Shown piece after piece: positions 7,609 to 15,142 of a DNA stretch of 56,950 bases (position 1 is the first letter of the stretch; each line of letters opens with the position of its first letter). Location of the stretch: assembly GCA_024401305.1 (NCBI GenBank), contig JAKSLI010000016.1, positions 1 through 56,950 of the forward strand. Reading direction: 5' to 3'. Origin of the DNA: Bacteroidaceae bacterium. GTDB taxonomy: Bacteria > Bacteroidota > Bacteroidia > Bacteroidales > Bacteroidaceae. The translations under genes and the position numbers were made by a program. A model generated the notes under the pieces. That model saw only the letters and a list, made by a program, of their open reading frames with translations. It ran no database searches and was not told the DNA's origin.

Positions 7609-8484
7609 ATGTTAAAGGTCGGTATCATCCAACAAGCAAAAACCTCTGATATAGAGGCGAATATCTCTCGCATAGACGCTGCTGTCCGTGAGGCTGCCAA
7701 TAAAGGCGCAGAACTGATAGTGCTTCAGGAACTGCACAATTCGCTGTATTTCTGCCAGACGGAAAATGTGGATTTGTGTAATCTTGCAGAGCCAATCCCA
7801 GGTCCTTCAACAGAACATTTCGGTGCATTGGCAAAGGAACTGGGTGTAGTCCTCGTGACATCCCTCTTTGAACGCCGTGCCGCAGGACTCTATCACAATA
7901 CGGCTGTGGTCTTCGAAAAGGACGGAACGATGGCGGGTAAGTATCGCAAGATGCATATACCAGACGATCCTGCGTATTACGAGAAATTCTATTTCACACC
8001 AGGTGACCTCGGTTTCCATCCGATAAAGACCTCTGTCGGCGTGCTCGGCGTGCAGGTTTGCTGGGACCAATGGTATCCAGAAGGAGCTCGTTTGATGGCT
8101 CTTCAAGGTGCAGAACTGCTCATTTATCCAACGGCAATCGGTTGGGAAAGTTCGGATACTGACGACGAAAAGCAGCGCCAGTTGACAGCTTGGCAGACTG
8201 TTCAGCGCGGTCATGCCGTGGCAAACGGTCTTCCGGTAATAGCCGTTAACCGCTGCGGACACGAAGAAGACCCGAGCGGACAGACAAACGGCATTCAGTT
8301 CTGGGGACATTCCTTCGTGGCTGGACCTCAGGGCGAGATGCTTTATGACGCTGGAACCGAAGAAGAAATCTCCATCATTGATGTTGACATGAAGCGTTCG
8401 GAGAATGTTCGCCGCTGGTGGCCTTTCCTCCGCGATCGCAGAATAGAAGAATTCGGCGGCCTCCAGAAACGATTCATAGATTAA
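7609..8484 (+). CDS. aguB: N-carbamoylputrescine amidase
   Basis: The 291-residue nitrilase-superfamily enzyme hydrolyses N-carbamoylputrescine to putrescine, CO2 and ammonia. The catalytic triad is visible: Glu41 (LQELHN), Lys114 (KYRKMHIPD) and Cys151 (VQVCWDQWYPE). The segment KMHIPDDPAYYEKFYFTPGD is characteristic of the AguB branch rather than of other nitrilases. Length matches plant and bacterial AguB (about 290-300). It follows aguA with only a repeat between them, completing the agmatine-to-putrescine route. No arginine decarboxylase gene lies in this window. Confidence 0.95.
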   Translation: MLKVGIIQQAKTSDIEANISRIDAAVREAANKGAELIVLQELHNSLYFCQTENVDLCNLAEPIPGPSTEHFGALAKELGVVLVTSLFERRAAGLYHNTAVVFEKDGTMAGKYRKMHIPDDPAYYEKFYFTPGDLGFHPIKTSVGVLGVQVCWDQWYPEGARLMALQGAELLIYPTAIGWESSDTDDEKQRQLTAWQTVQRGHAVANGLPVIAVNRCGHEEDPSGQTNGIQFWGHSFVAGPQGEMLYDAGTEEEISIIDVDMKRSENVRRWWPFLRDRRIEEFGGLQKRFID

Positions 8485-8636
8485 AATTTCGCAAGCACAC
8501 TTGCGAAGGCTATAGGCTAAAGGCTAAAAGCTAAAGGCCTTCACCTTGCGAAAAGCCCGAACTAAATCATTCCGCAGGCAAAAGCCTATACCCTTTAGCC
8601 TTTACCCTTTACCCTCGCGCAAAGCGCGAACAAAAC
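8485..8636. repeat. Double GGCTAAA-type repeat between aguB and nspC
   Basis: One copy lies at about 8487-8530, with palindrome TTCGCAAG...CTTGCGAA followed by GGCTATAGGCTAAAGGC. An inverted copy at about 8580-8632 has AAAGCCTATACCC, TTTAGCCTTTACCC and the palindrome GCGCAAAGCGCG. The pair fills the whole spacer and could fold back on itself in the mRNA. Confidence 0.75.
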
Positions 8637-9869
8637 ATGACTCCCAATCCTTGCTACATAATTGAGGAAGACCTCCTTCGCCGCAACCTCTCTCTCATAA
8701 AGGATGTTGCCACTCGCGCCAATGTGGAGATAATACTTGCTTTCAAGGCCTTTGCGCTTTGGAAGACATTCCCCATATTCCGCGAATACATTGACCACAC
8801 AACTGCCAGTTCTCCGTACGAAGCACGCCTTGCCTTTGAGGAGTTTGGCAGCTATGCACACAGCTATTCGCCAGCATATACTGAGGAGAATTTTCCGGAA
8901 TTCATGCGCTGCTCAAGCCATATCACATTCAATTCCTTCTCGCAGTTTGAGCGTTTCTACCCAGAAACCCTCAAGGCTGACCACAAGATAAGCTGTGGCA
9001 TTCGTGTGAATCCTGAATATTCGGAGATAGAAACCGACCTCTACAACCCATGTGCGCCAGGCTCACGCTTCGGTGTAACTGTAAAAGACCTTCCCCCAGC
9101 CCCTTCCTTTCAGGACGGGGAGAAATGTGACCTTCCGGATGGTATCCGCGGTTTCCATTGCCACTGTCATTGCGAAGACGACTCCTACACCTTGGAGCGT
9201 ACGCTGAAGAATCTGGAGGAGAAGTTTGGCAAATGGTTCCCGCAACTGGAATGGCTGAACCTCGGTGGCGGTCATCTTATGACGAGAAAAGACTATGATG
9301 TAGAGCATCTTATCCGCGTCTTGAACGGACTTCATGAGCGTTATCCAAACCTCCGCATCATCCTTGAACCCGGTTCTGCCTTCGCTTGGCAGACAGGTCC
9401 GTTGGTGTCGAAGGTTGTTGACATAGTGGAGAATCATGGCATAAAGACGGCTATCCTCAATGTTAGCTTTGCCTGTCACATGCCAGATTGCCTTGAGATG
9501 CCTTACCAGCCAGCAGTGAGGAATGCGACCCCCTCTAACTCCCCCACAGGGGGAGGACAAAACCTCGCTGAGGGTGGACAAAAAAATCCAGATGGTATCA
9601 ACCCTCCCCTTGTGGGGGAGTCGGAGGGGGTGTACCGCCTCGGTGGAAACAGCTGCCTTTCAGGCGACTTCATCGGCTCATGGCTGTTTGACCATGAACT
9701 GCAGATAGGCGAAGAGATAATCTTCGAAGACATGATTCACTACACCACCGTAAAGACTCACATGTTCAACGGAATCTCTCATCCGGCGATAGCCATGAAG
9801 CATTCGGACGGAACCATTGAAGTGTTGCGTGAGTTTGCTTACGAAGACTACAAGAATAGAATGGATTAA
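8637..9869 (+). CDS. nspC: Carboxynorspermidine/carboxyspermidine decarboxylase
   Basis: This PLP fold-III decarboxylase makes spermidine (or norspermidine) from the carboxy form. Motifs seen are ILAFKAFALWK (PLP lysine Lys37), FHCHCHCEDD, LNLGGGH, EPGSAFAW, SFACHMPDCLEMPY and GGNSCLSGDF. The 410 residues exceed the usual 370-380 because two repeat elements are inserted in frame. The first covers residues 151-164 (LPPAPSFQDGEK), exactly 42 bases between two GACCTTCC copies. The second covers about residues 298-332 and is a 104-base inverted-repeat element. Removing both gives about 362 residues with normal motif spacing. Catalytic motifs are intact, so it is probably active. The partner dehydrogenase gene is not in this window. 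Confidence 0.93.
   Translation: MTPNPCYIIEEDLLRRNLSLIKDVATRANVEIILAFKAFALWKTFPIFREYIDHTTASSPYEARLAFEEFGSYAHSYSPAYTEENFPEFMRCSSHITFNSFSQFERFYPETLKADHKISCGIRVNPEYSEIETDLYNPCAPGSRFGVTVKDLPPAPSFQDGEKCDLPDGIRGFHCHCHCEDDSYTLERTLKNLEEKFGKWFPQLEWLNLGGGHLMTRKDYDVEHLIRVLNGLHERYPNLRIILEPGSAFAWQTGPLVSKVVDIVENHGIKTAILNVSFACHMPDCLEMPYQPAVRNATPSNSPTGGGQNLAEGGQKNPDGINPPLVGESEGVYRLGGNSCLSGDFIGSWLFDHELQIGEEIIFEDMIHYTTVKTHMFNGISHPAIAMKHSDGTIEVLREFAYEDYKNRMD
9087..9128 (+). repeat. Single arm of the GACCTTCCCCC family inside nspC
   Basis: Forty-two bases begin GACCTTCCCCC and contain CCCCTTCCTTTCAGGACGGGG. They are followed by a second GACCTTCC at 9129, so the insert is flanked by an 8-base direct repeat and adds exactly 14 codons. 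The first 38 bases match the terminal arms at 30145, 34013 and 35727 with about three differences. Confidence 0.9.
9528..9631. repeat. 104-base inverted-repeat element inside nspC
   Basis: Left arm 9528-9556 (ACCCCCTC then ACTCCCCCACAGGGGGAGG) and right arm 9603-9631 are inverted copies with about three mismatches in 29. The middle carries GAGGGTGGACAAAAAAATCC. The element is open in the nspC frame and joins MPYQPAVRN to GVYRLGGNSC, which are adjacent in ordinary NspC proteins. Confidence 0.9.
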
Positions 9870-9887
9870 TCCTTAAACCAACTCCCA

Positions 9888-10715
9888 ATGGCAAGTATAA
9901 GGCAGACAATAGAAGACCTGAGGAACAACCAAGTTCTGAAGGACAAGATATACACCATAATCTTCGGTACGGACACTCCGATGGGAAAACTCTTCGATGT
10001 TGTTCTCATTGCGATGATTGCTTTCAGCGTGCTGCTCATCATGATTGACAGTTTCATCGTAGAAGGCTGGGGTAATACCACGATGAAGGTTTTGGAATAC
10101 ATCGTCCAGACCTTCTTCATTGCAGAGTTCATACTCCGTATCTATAGCCATCCGCGACCAAAGGAATATGTTTTCAGTTTCTTTGGAATAGTGGATTTGC
10201 TGAGTATCATTCCGCTTGGAATAAACACATCCATCAGAGCGCTCCGAATAATTCGCGTGTTCCGTGTCTTCAAGATGCTCAACTTCCTTGAGGAAGGCCA
10301 CGAACTGCTCATTTCCCTTCAGCGAAGCATGAACAAGATCATCGTGTTCTTCATCTTCGTCTTCATCCTGAACATCTGTATGGGTTCGCTGCTTTGGTCG
10401 ATAGAATACAAGGACAATCCCGACATGACGAATGTGCTTCAGGGCATATACTGCAGCATCGTGACCATGACAACCGTGGGTTACGGAGACCTTACTCCTG
10501 TCACTGGCTTCGGAAAGTTCATAACTTCGCTGATGATGCTTATGGGTTACACCATCGTAGCCATCCCAACAGGTATTGTGAGTGCGGAATTGGTGAAGGA
10601 AAAGACCAAGAGAAACAAGTTCGTTTGTCCTACATGCGGCAAGTCAAAGCATAAGGAAAAGGCCCTTTATTGCGACCATTGCGGTTCAAGACTCGAACTC
10701 GTTCAACCGAAATAG
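9888..10715 (+). CDS. Voltage-gated-type potassium channel with C-terminal zinc ribbon
   Basis: The 275-residue protein has six membrane segments of the voltage-gated ion channel superfamily. The S4-like helix is RALRIIRVFRVFKML, with basic residues every third position, and the potassium filter TTVGYGD lies at about residues 194-201. It should conduct K+ across the inner membrane. The unusual part is the C-terminus (residues 244-275): Cys247, Cys250, Cys262 and Cys265 in CPTCGK...CDHCGS form a zinc-ribbon motif in the cytoplasm. It begins 18 bases after nspC and precedes the PL1 gene by 29 bases. Polyamines are known to block K+ channels, which makes the link with nspC suggestive, but that is inference. 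Confidence 0.9.
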   Translation: MASIRQTIEDLRNNQVLKDKIYTIIFGTDTPMGKLFDVVLIAMIAFSVLLIMIDSFIVEGWGNTTMKVLEYIVQTFFIAEFILRIYSHPRPKEYVFSFFGIVDLLSIIPLGINTSIRALRIIRVFRVFKMLNFLEEGHELLISLQRSMNKIIVFFIFVFILNICMGSLLWSIEYKDNPDMTNVLQGIYCSIVTMTTVGYGDLTPVTGFGKFITSLMMLMGYTIVAIPTGIVSAELVKEKTKRNKFVCPTCGKSKHKEKALYCDHCGSRLELVQPK

Positions 10716-10744
10716 TTCCTTGAAAAAAATAACTAACCTACAAT

Positions 10745-13426
10745 ATGCTAAAACAAATTCTCACAGTAGCCACTCTCGCTCTTACATTCCTTGCTGGCTA
10801 CGCACAAGACAAACCAGTCATTAAGTGTGACATATCCTTCCAAGGTCGTTCGGATCAGGAAGTTCTTGAACCGGGATACACTCGTTGGGATCCGGGAAAG
10901 GATGTCACTTCTGCACAGAAGACCATCGATGGCGTTTATTTCAAGATTGAGTCTTCTGGAGGTCATCTGTTCCGTAACGATTGGAATAAGTCTGACATAG
11001 GAAACGCCGAATTCAAGGAAAAGAACGGTCGTCTGCTTGCCGATTGCATCGTCCTTGACCCGATAACAGATACAGGCGCTTTCATCATGACTATCAAGGG
11101 GTTGCCTGCTGGTCAGCATACGCTTCAGACTTACCATAACTGCAAAGACAATCCTGCGAGTGTTGATGTGCGTCCGATGAATGTACAGCTTAATGGCACT
11201 ACGGTTATTGAGAATCTCGTGCCAAGTATCCGAGAGTCGGTAGCTGCAAATGCAGGAATTGCGCTGGTTTCTTTCAATGTCACTTCTCCAGAAGATGCGG
11301 TTAAGATTACCTTTACAACAGTTCCAACAGCCGATCCTGTTTCGTCAAAGACCATTGTCCGAACACCAATACTCAATGGTTTTGAACTCAATACGGTAAA
11401 TGTTGCATCCCAAGCAAAGGATCCTTTCCCTACATCTGGAGATATGCATATTGATGCTGACAACGGCTCTTGCCAACTCACTTGGACAGCAGCTTCAGAG
11501 AATGTTACCGCACATAACCTCTATATCGGAACAGACTCCGTAGGGGTTTCCAATATGGTAACCCCTTCAGCCTCTAATCTCACGGCTGCTTCTTACCTTG
11601 CTACCGACCTTTCAACCCACAATATCTACTACTGGCGTGTGGATGAGGTTGATGCATCGGGCAATGTTACGAAGGGCAATGTCTGGAAATTCCGTCCTCG
11701 CCGCCTTGCATTCCCAGGTGCAGAAGGCTACGGACGCTTTGCCATCGGTGGTCGTGGCGGTCAGGTTTATCATGTAACAAATCTCAACTTCGATCATAAT
11801 CCGGGTTCTCTCCTTTATGGTCTCAAGGACCTTGAGGGACCTCGCACTATCGTCTTTGATGTTTCTGGCGTCATCGACATGCAGTTTGAGGCTGTTTTTG
11901 CTGATCCAAATGTAACTATAGCTGCCCATACAGCTCCGGGCAAGGGTATATGTATCATGCACTCAAACCTCAACATTGGTTCTGATAACATCTGCCGTTT
12001 CCTTCGCTTGAAGCATGGTTATGGTGATACTGGTAATGCAATGGGACTCGCTGGCTCTGACCATGCAATAGTTGACCATACCACTGCTGCATGGGGAACT
12101 GACGAGACAATCTCAGGCCGTGGCGCGAAGAACATCACTTTCCAGTACTCAATGATTGCTGAGGCCCTCGGCATTGCTGACCATAAGAATTATTCCACAG
12201 GCACGAACCACGGTTATGCTGCCACTATCGACGGTAAGATTGGTTCTTATAGCCATAACCTCCTCGTAAACTGCTACGGCAGAAACTGGAGTATGGGCGG
12301 TGGTATGGATGGCACAAACACTGCTATCGGTCAGATGGATATCTTCAACAATGTCTGCTACAACTGGGGCTCTCGTTGTACTGACGGCGGTTGCCATGAG
12401 GCGAACTTCGTGAACAACTACTACAAGATGGGACCTGACACGAAGCAAACCATCCTCTACAGCCAGGACTATGAAAATGTTGGCTCGGCTCAGAGCACTT
12501 GGCGTGCTTATGTAAGCGGTAACATTCGTGAGAACAAGAACCACTCCCTCTCTTACGACAAGCTCGGTGACACCTATCGATACACACTCAAGAACGGTGC
12601 TCCAGAGCCTTCTTACCAAGTGTTTGTCAGCGAACCGTTCTTCCCTTCTTATGCAGAAATCCACTCTGCCAAGGACGCTTTCAAGATTGTTACGAGCAAC
12701 TCCGGTGCTACAATGCCTTGCCGTGATGACCAGCATCTCCGTGTGGCAAAGGAAACTATTGAAGGAACTTACACTTATGTTGGTTCACGCTCAGGCATAA
12801 AGGGTGAGATTGACCACGAGAACGACTGCGGCGGTTGGGAAGCTTACCCAGAGGAAACCCGTCCTGCCGAATACGATACTGACCAGGATGGTATGCCAAA
12901 CTGGTATGAAACTCTCATCGGAAGCGATGCAAATACAGCAAACCACAACGCAGATCCTGACAACGACGGCTACACTCTCCTTGAGGAATACCTTGAGTTC
13001 ATAGCCCATCCTTATATTATTATTGAGATTGGTTCTGAAGGAAAGATGGATGTTGCTGCTGAGTTCCGTGGCTTTACCAAGTCGCCTTCTTATTCTATTG
13101 AAAGCGCTGATGCTTTCATCGGTGCCGCTCTCAATGGTGCAGAGCTTTCTGTTAAGCCTACAACTGCAGGCGTCGGTAAGGCTATTGTTAAGGTAACGGA
13201 TGCTGAAGGCTCTACTTATACTCAGCAGTTTGGCGTTGCTGTAACAGATGATTCTTCTGCTATTCAGAATGTATTAAACCTTGATAACCTTGACATTGTT
13301 AAGCGTGAGTTCTTCACTGTTGATGGAAAGGCTGTAACATCCCTCAATGAGGATGCTAAGATGCTTATCATGCGCATTACAGAACGTAATGGAAAGACTC
13401 ACACGATGAAAGTTCTAAAGAACTAG
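10745..13426 (+). CDS. Secreted PL1-type pectate lyase, multidomain
   Basis: The 893-residue protein starts with a signal peptide (cleaved near GYAQD). It continues with a malectin-like/CBM-like N-terminal region, an Fn3-like segment (about 235-320) and a pectate lyase PL1 right-handed beta-helix from about residue 322 (AFPGAEGYGRFAIGGRGGQVYHVTNLN). Motifs such as FDVSGVID, NICRFLRLKHGYG and DHTTAAWGTDE follow. At about 700-745 a calcium-binding DxDxDGxPNWYE...DPDNDGYTLLEEY segment resembles thrombospondin type 3 repeats. The last 80 residues (REFFTVDGKAVTSL...MKVLKN) resemble a type IX secretion sorting tail. It would cleave polygalacturonate outside the cell. A strong bidirectional terminator follows. 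Confidence 0.88.
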   Translation: MLKQILTVATLALTFLAGYAQDKPVIKCDISFQGRSDQEVLEPGYTRWDPGKDVTSAQKTIDGVYFKIESSGGHLFRNDWNKSDIGNAEFKEKNGRLLADCIVLDPITDTGAFIMTIKGLPAGQHTLQTYHNCKDNPASVDVRPMNVQLNGTTVIENLVPSIRESVAANAGIALVSFNVTSPEDAVKITFTTVPTADPVSSKTIVRTPILNGFELNTVNVASQAKDPFPTSGDMHIDADNGSCQLTWTAASENVTAHNLYIGTDSVGVSNMVTPSASNLTAASYLATDLSTHNIYYWRVDEVDASGNVTKGNVWKFRPRRLAFPGAEGYGRFAIGGRGGQVYHVTNLNFDHNPGSLLYGLKDLEGPRTIVFDVSGVIDMQFEAVFADPNVTIAAHTAPGKGICIMHSNLNIGSDNICRFLRLKHGYGDTGNAMGLAGSDHAIVDHTTAAWGTDETISGRGAKNITFQYSMIAEALGIADHKNYSTGTNHGYAATIDGKIGSYSHNLLVNCYGRNWSMGGGMDGTNTAIGQMDIFNNVCYNWGSRCTDGGCHEANFVNNYYKMGPDTKQTILYSQDYENVGSAQSTWRAYVSGNIRENKNHSLSYDKLGDTYRYTLKNGAPEPSYQVFVSEPFFPSYAEIHSAKDAFKIVTSNSGATMPCRDDQHLRVAKETIEGTYTYVGSRSGIKGEIDHENDCGGWEAYPEETRPAEYDTDQDGMPNWYETLIGSDANTANHNADPDNDGYTLLEEYLEFIAHPYIIIEIGSEGKMDVAAEFRGFTKSPSYSIESADAFIGAALNGAELSVKPTTAGVGKAIVKVTDAEGSTYTQQFGVAVTDDSSAIQNVLNLDNLDIVKREFFTVDGKAVTSLNEDAKMLIMRITERNGKTHTMKVLKN

Positions 13427-13465
13427 GGTTAGGCCTAAACGCTGTAAATTAGGTATAAAAAACAA

Positions 13466-13507
13466 GAAGACACGCTTTAGAAAACTAAATATCTAAAGCG
13501 TGTCTTC
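13466..13507. terminator. Bidirectional terminator between PL1 and glycosyltransferase genes
   Basis: A perfect 16-base stem (GAAGACACGCTTTAGA and its complement) encloses a 10-base AT loop, with AAAAAAC before and CTTTTAT after. It can end both the plus-strand PL1 transcript and the minus-strand glycosyltransferase transcript. Confidence 0.9.
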
Positions 13508-13545
13508 CTTTTATATAATAAAGTTTCTACTTATAGAATAAATGG

Positions 13546-14301
13546 TTATTTACCCTCCTTTACTTGCTCTTCGTATAGCTTGCAGAGGAGCATGAAGCGA
13601 TAGAAGCAGGCTTCCTGGGCACGGATATAGCCTATCTTGCCATGCATGATGCCGCCTTTGAGAATATAACTCTTGAAGAAACGGAAGAAGGGCTCGGTGA
13701 CAAGAGAGAGCATCGTGACCTTCTTTCCCTTGCGACGGGGAACTTCGTTGTCGGTATAAGTGCAGAGTTTCATGAATCGCTTGCTCATAGGTTCCGGATA
13801 ATGACGGAATGCGAGCTCCTTGCGATTCTTTGGCAGATAGTCAACTCTGCCGTCAATGACTGGCTTTGCATGGATTGTGGCAGGCCAATCAGTTTTTGAT
13901 TTCTTGAGGAAACGGCACTGATAGTCAGGGTATGACGAGAGATCGTAGCCGTCAAGAACACCATTCAAGCGGGCAATGAAATAGGCATCTGCTGAATTTG
14001 GATCGGCAGCAAGCTTGTAGAGATGCTCGCGGAGTTCTGGTGTTACAATCTCATCGGCATCAATAACGAGCACCCATTCGTTTGAAGCCGACTGGATGGC
14101 TGTGTTTCTTGCCGGTTCGCAGATGGTAATATTTCCCTTCGGAAAGGTAACTATCTTGCAGCCAAAGCGTTCTGCGATGGCAACAGTGTTGTCCGTACTC
14201 TCCATATCGCACACAACAATCTCGTCGAAATCCTTCACGGATTCCAACACAGGTTCGAGATATTTCTCGGCATTGTATGTGTTGAGGACTACGGAAACCA
14301 T
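13546..14301 (-). CDS. Family 2 glycosyltransferase
   Basis: The 251-residue GT-A protein begins MVSVVLNTYNAEKYLEPVLESVKDFDEIVVCD, the nucleotide-sugar-binding fold, with VIDADE as the DxD-like metal motif at about residues 78-83. The ARNTAIQSASNEWVL segment and the cationic C-terminus resemble the WaaE/KdtX branch, which adds sugars to the lipopolysaccharide core. Its neighbour on the same strand, 75 bases upstream, is a lipopolysaccharide-kinase-like protein, which supports a role in lipopolysaccharide core assembly at the inner membrane. Sugar specificity cannot be assigned. There is no membrane helix, so it is probably peripheral. Confidence 0.85.
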   Translation of the reverse strand: MVSVVLNTYNAEKYLEPVLESVKDFDEIVVCDMESTDNTVAIAERFGCKIVTFPKGNITICEPARNTAIQSASNEWVLVIDADEIVTPELREHLYKLAADPNSADAYFIARLNGVLDGYDLSSYPDYQCRFLKKSKTDWPATIHAKPVIDGRVDYLPKNRKELAFRHYPEPMSKRFMKLCTYTDNEVPRRKGKKVTMLSLVTEPFFRFFKSYILKGGIMHGKIGYIRAQEACFYRFMLLCKLYEEQVKEGK

Positions 14302-14317
14302 GTTATTTACGGATTTT

Positions 14318-14376
14318 TAACCCTAACCTTAACCCTAAACTTAACCCAAAGTTATCATTAAGGTTTATCGTTAAGG
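14318..14376. repeat. Short tandem TAACCCTAACCT units between two LPS genes
   Basis: The spacer consists of 6-9-base units such as TAACCCTAACCT, TAACCCTAAACT and TTAAGGTTTATCG, reading through to the stop codon of the next gene. It resembles the GGCTAAA family in build but not in exact sequence. The telomere-like look is accidental in a bacterial chromosome. Confidence 0.55.
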
Positions 14377-15135
14377 TTACAATTTACAATTCTTTAGCTT
14401 TCTTGTAAAAGCCTTCTTTTGGGCATAACGCTTGTCATGCTGCTGCTTTTTCTTCAATTCTGATTCAAACAGTTGCTGGGTGAAGGCATTGCTTTGATGG
14501 AGGTATCGACTGAGAACGGCGCGGTAGAAGTCGGTACACTCGGAGAAAAGGTGGAGATTGTCGAGGCAGACGCGTAGGTTTGGGCGGCTGTCGTGGAACT
14601 TCATTCGGTTGATGTCAATGAGCGAGAACTGGTAACTGCCATCGTTCTCGTCGCGAGTGAAGCGGATATTGGTGTTGTTGAAGTCCTTATGGACAATGCC
14701 TGCCAGATGAAGTGAAAGGGCGTAGTCGGCAAATGCTTCAGCAAGAGTTATGTCGTTTGCTCCTCTAAGTGTAAGGTCATTCATTCCATCAAGGAGCGGA
14801 ATACCCGTGTCTTCCTGTGTGACAAGATATGAATAACCGCTGTTGTCAATGAGATAACCGAGTGGTTTTGGTGTTTGGAAACCGAGAGATAGAAGTTTCT
14901 CCGCGTTGTCAAATGCACGCTTAGCCTTACAACCACCGAGCATCAACTCTATCTTTTTCAGCAAATCCATTTTCTTGAAGCGCTTTGCTATCAAAGGTTT
15001 CCCTTCGATAACAAAGCGTTTTACTGTATTCCTCCCCTGATACAACATCTCGCCGTCAGCATCAAACAGAGTCGGCAACTGACGGACAAATCGGCGTTCA
15101 GCCTCAGAGATGTTGGGGGAGAGTTGTATTGTCAT
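14377..15135 (-). CDS. Lipopolysaccharide kinase-like protein (InaA/WaaP/KdkA family)
   Basis: The 252-residue protein has the atypical protein-kinase-like fold of Kdo and heptose kinases. It shows an N-terminal RNTVKRFVIEGKPLIAKRFKK segment with the ATP-binding lysine, the hinge YLVTQE, the catalytic loop HLAGIVHKDFNNTN (His-x-Asp-Phe-x-x-x-Asn) and LIDINRMKF in place of the DFG motif. It probably phosphorylates the Kdo of lipid A/core. It ends in a basic tail. The gene is upstream of the glycosyltransferase and 7 bases downstream of the LysM/cysteine-rich gene, so the three may share a transcript. Family assignment is good; the acceptor is inferred. Confidence 0.85.
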   Translation of the reverse strand: MTIQLSPNISEAERRFVRQLPTLFDADGEMLYQGRNTVKRFVIEGKPLIAKRFKKMDLLKKIELMLGGCKAKRAFDNAEKLLSLGFQTPKPLGYLIDNSGYSYLVTQEDTGIPLLDGMNDLTLRGANDITLAEAFADYALSLHLAGIVHKDFNNTNIRFTRDENDGSYQFSLIDINRMKFHDSRPNLRVCLDNLHLFSECTDFYRAVLSRYLHQSNAFTQQLFESELKKKQQHDKRYAQKKAFTRKLKNCKL

Positions 15136-15142
15136 GTATTTT

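Noticed and set aside
14318-14376. Telomere-like TAACCC repeats
   Set aside because: The chromosome is bacterial, the units are irregular, and they match the general style of short tandem spacers in this window.
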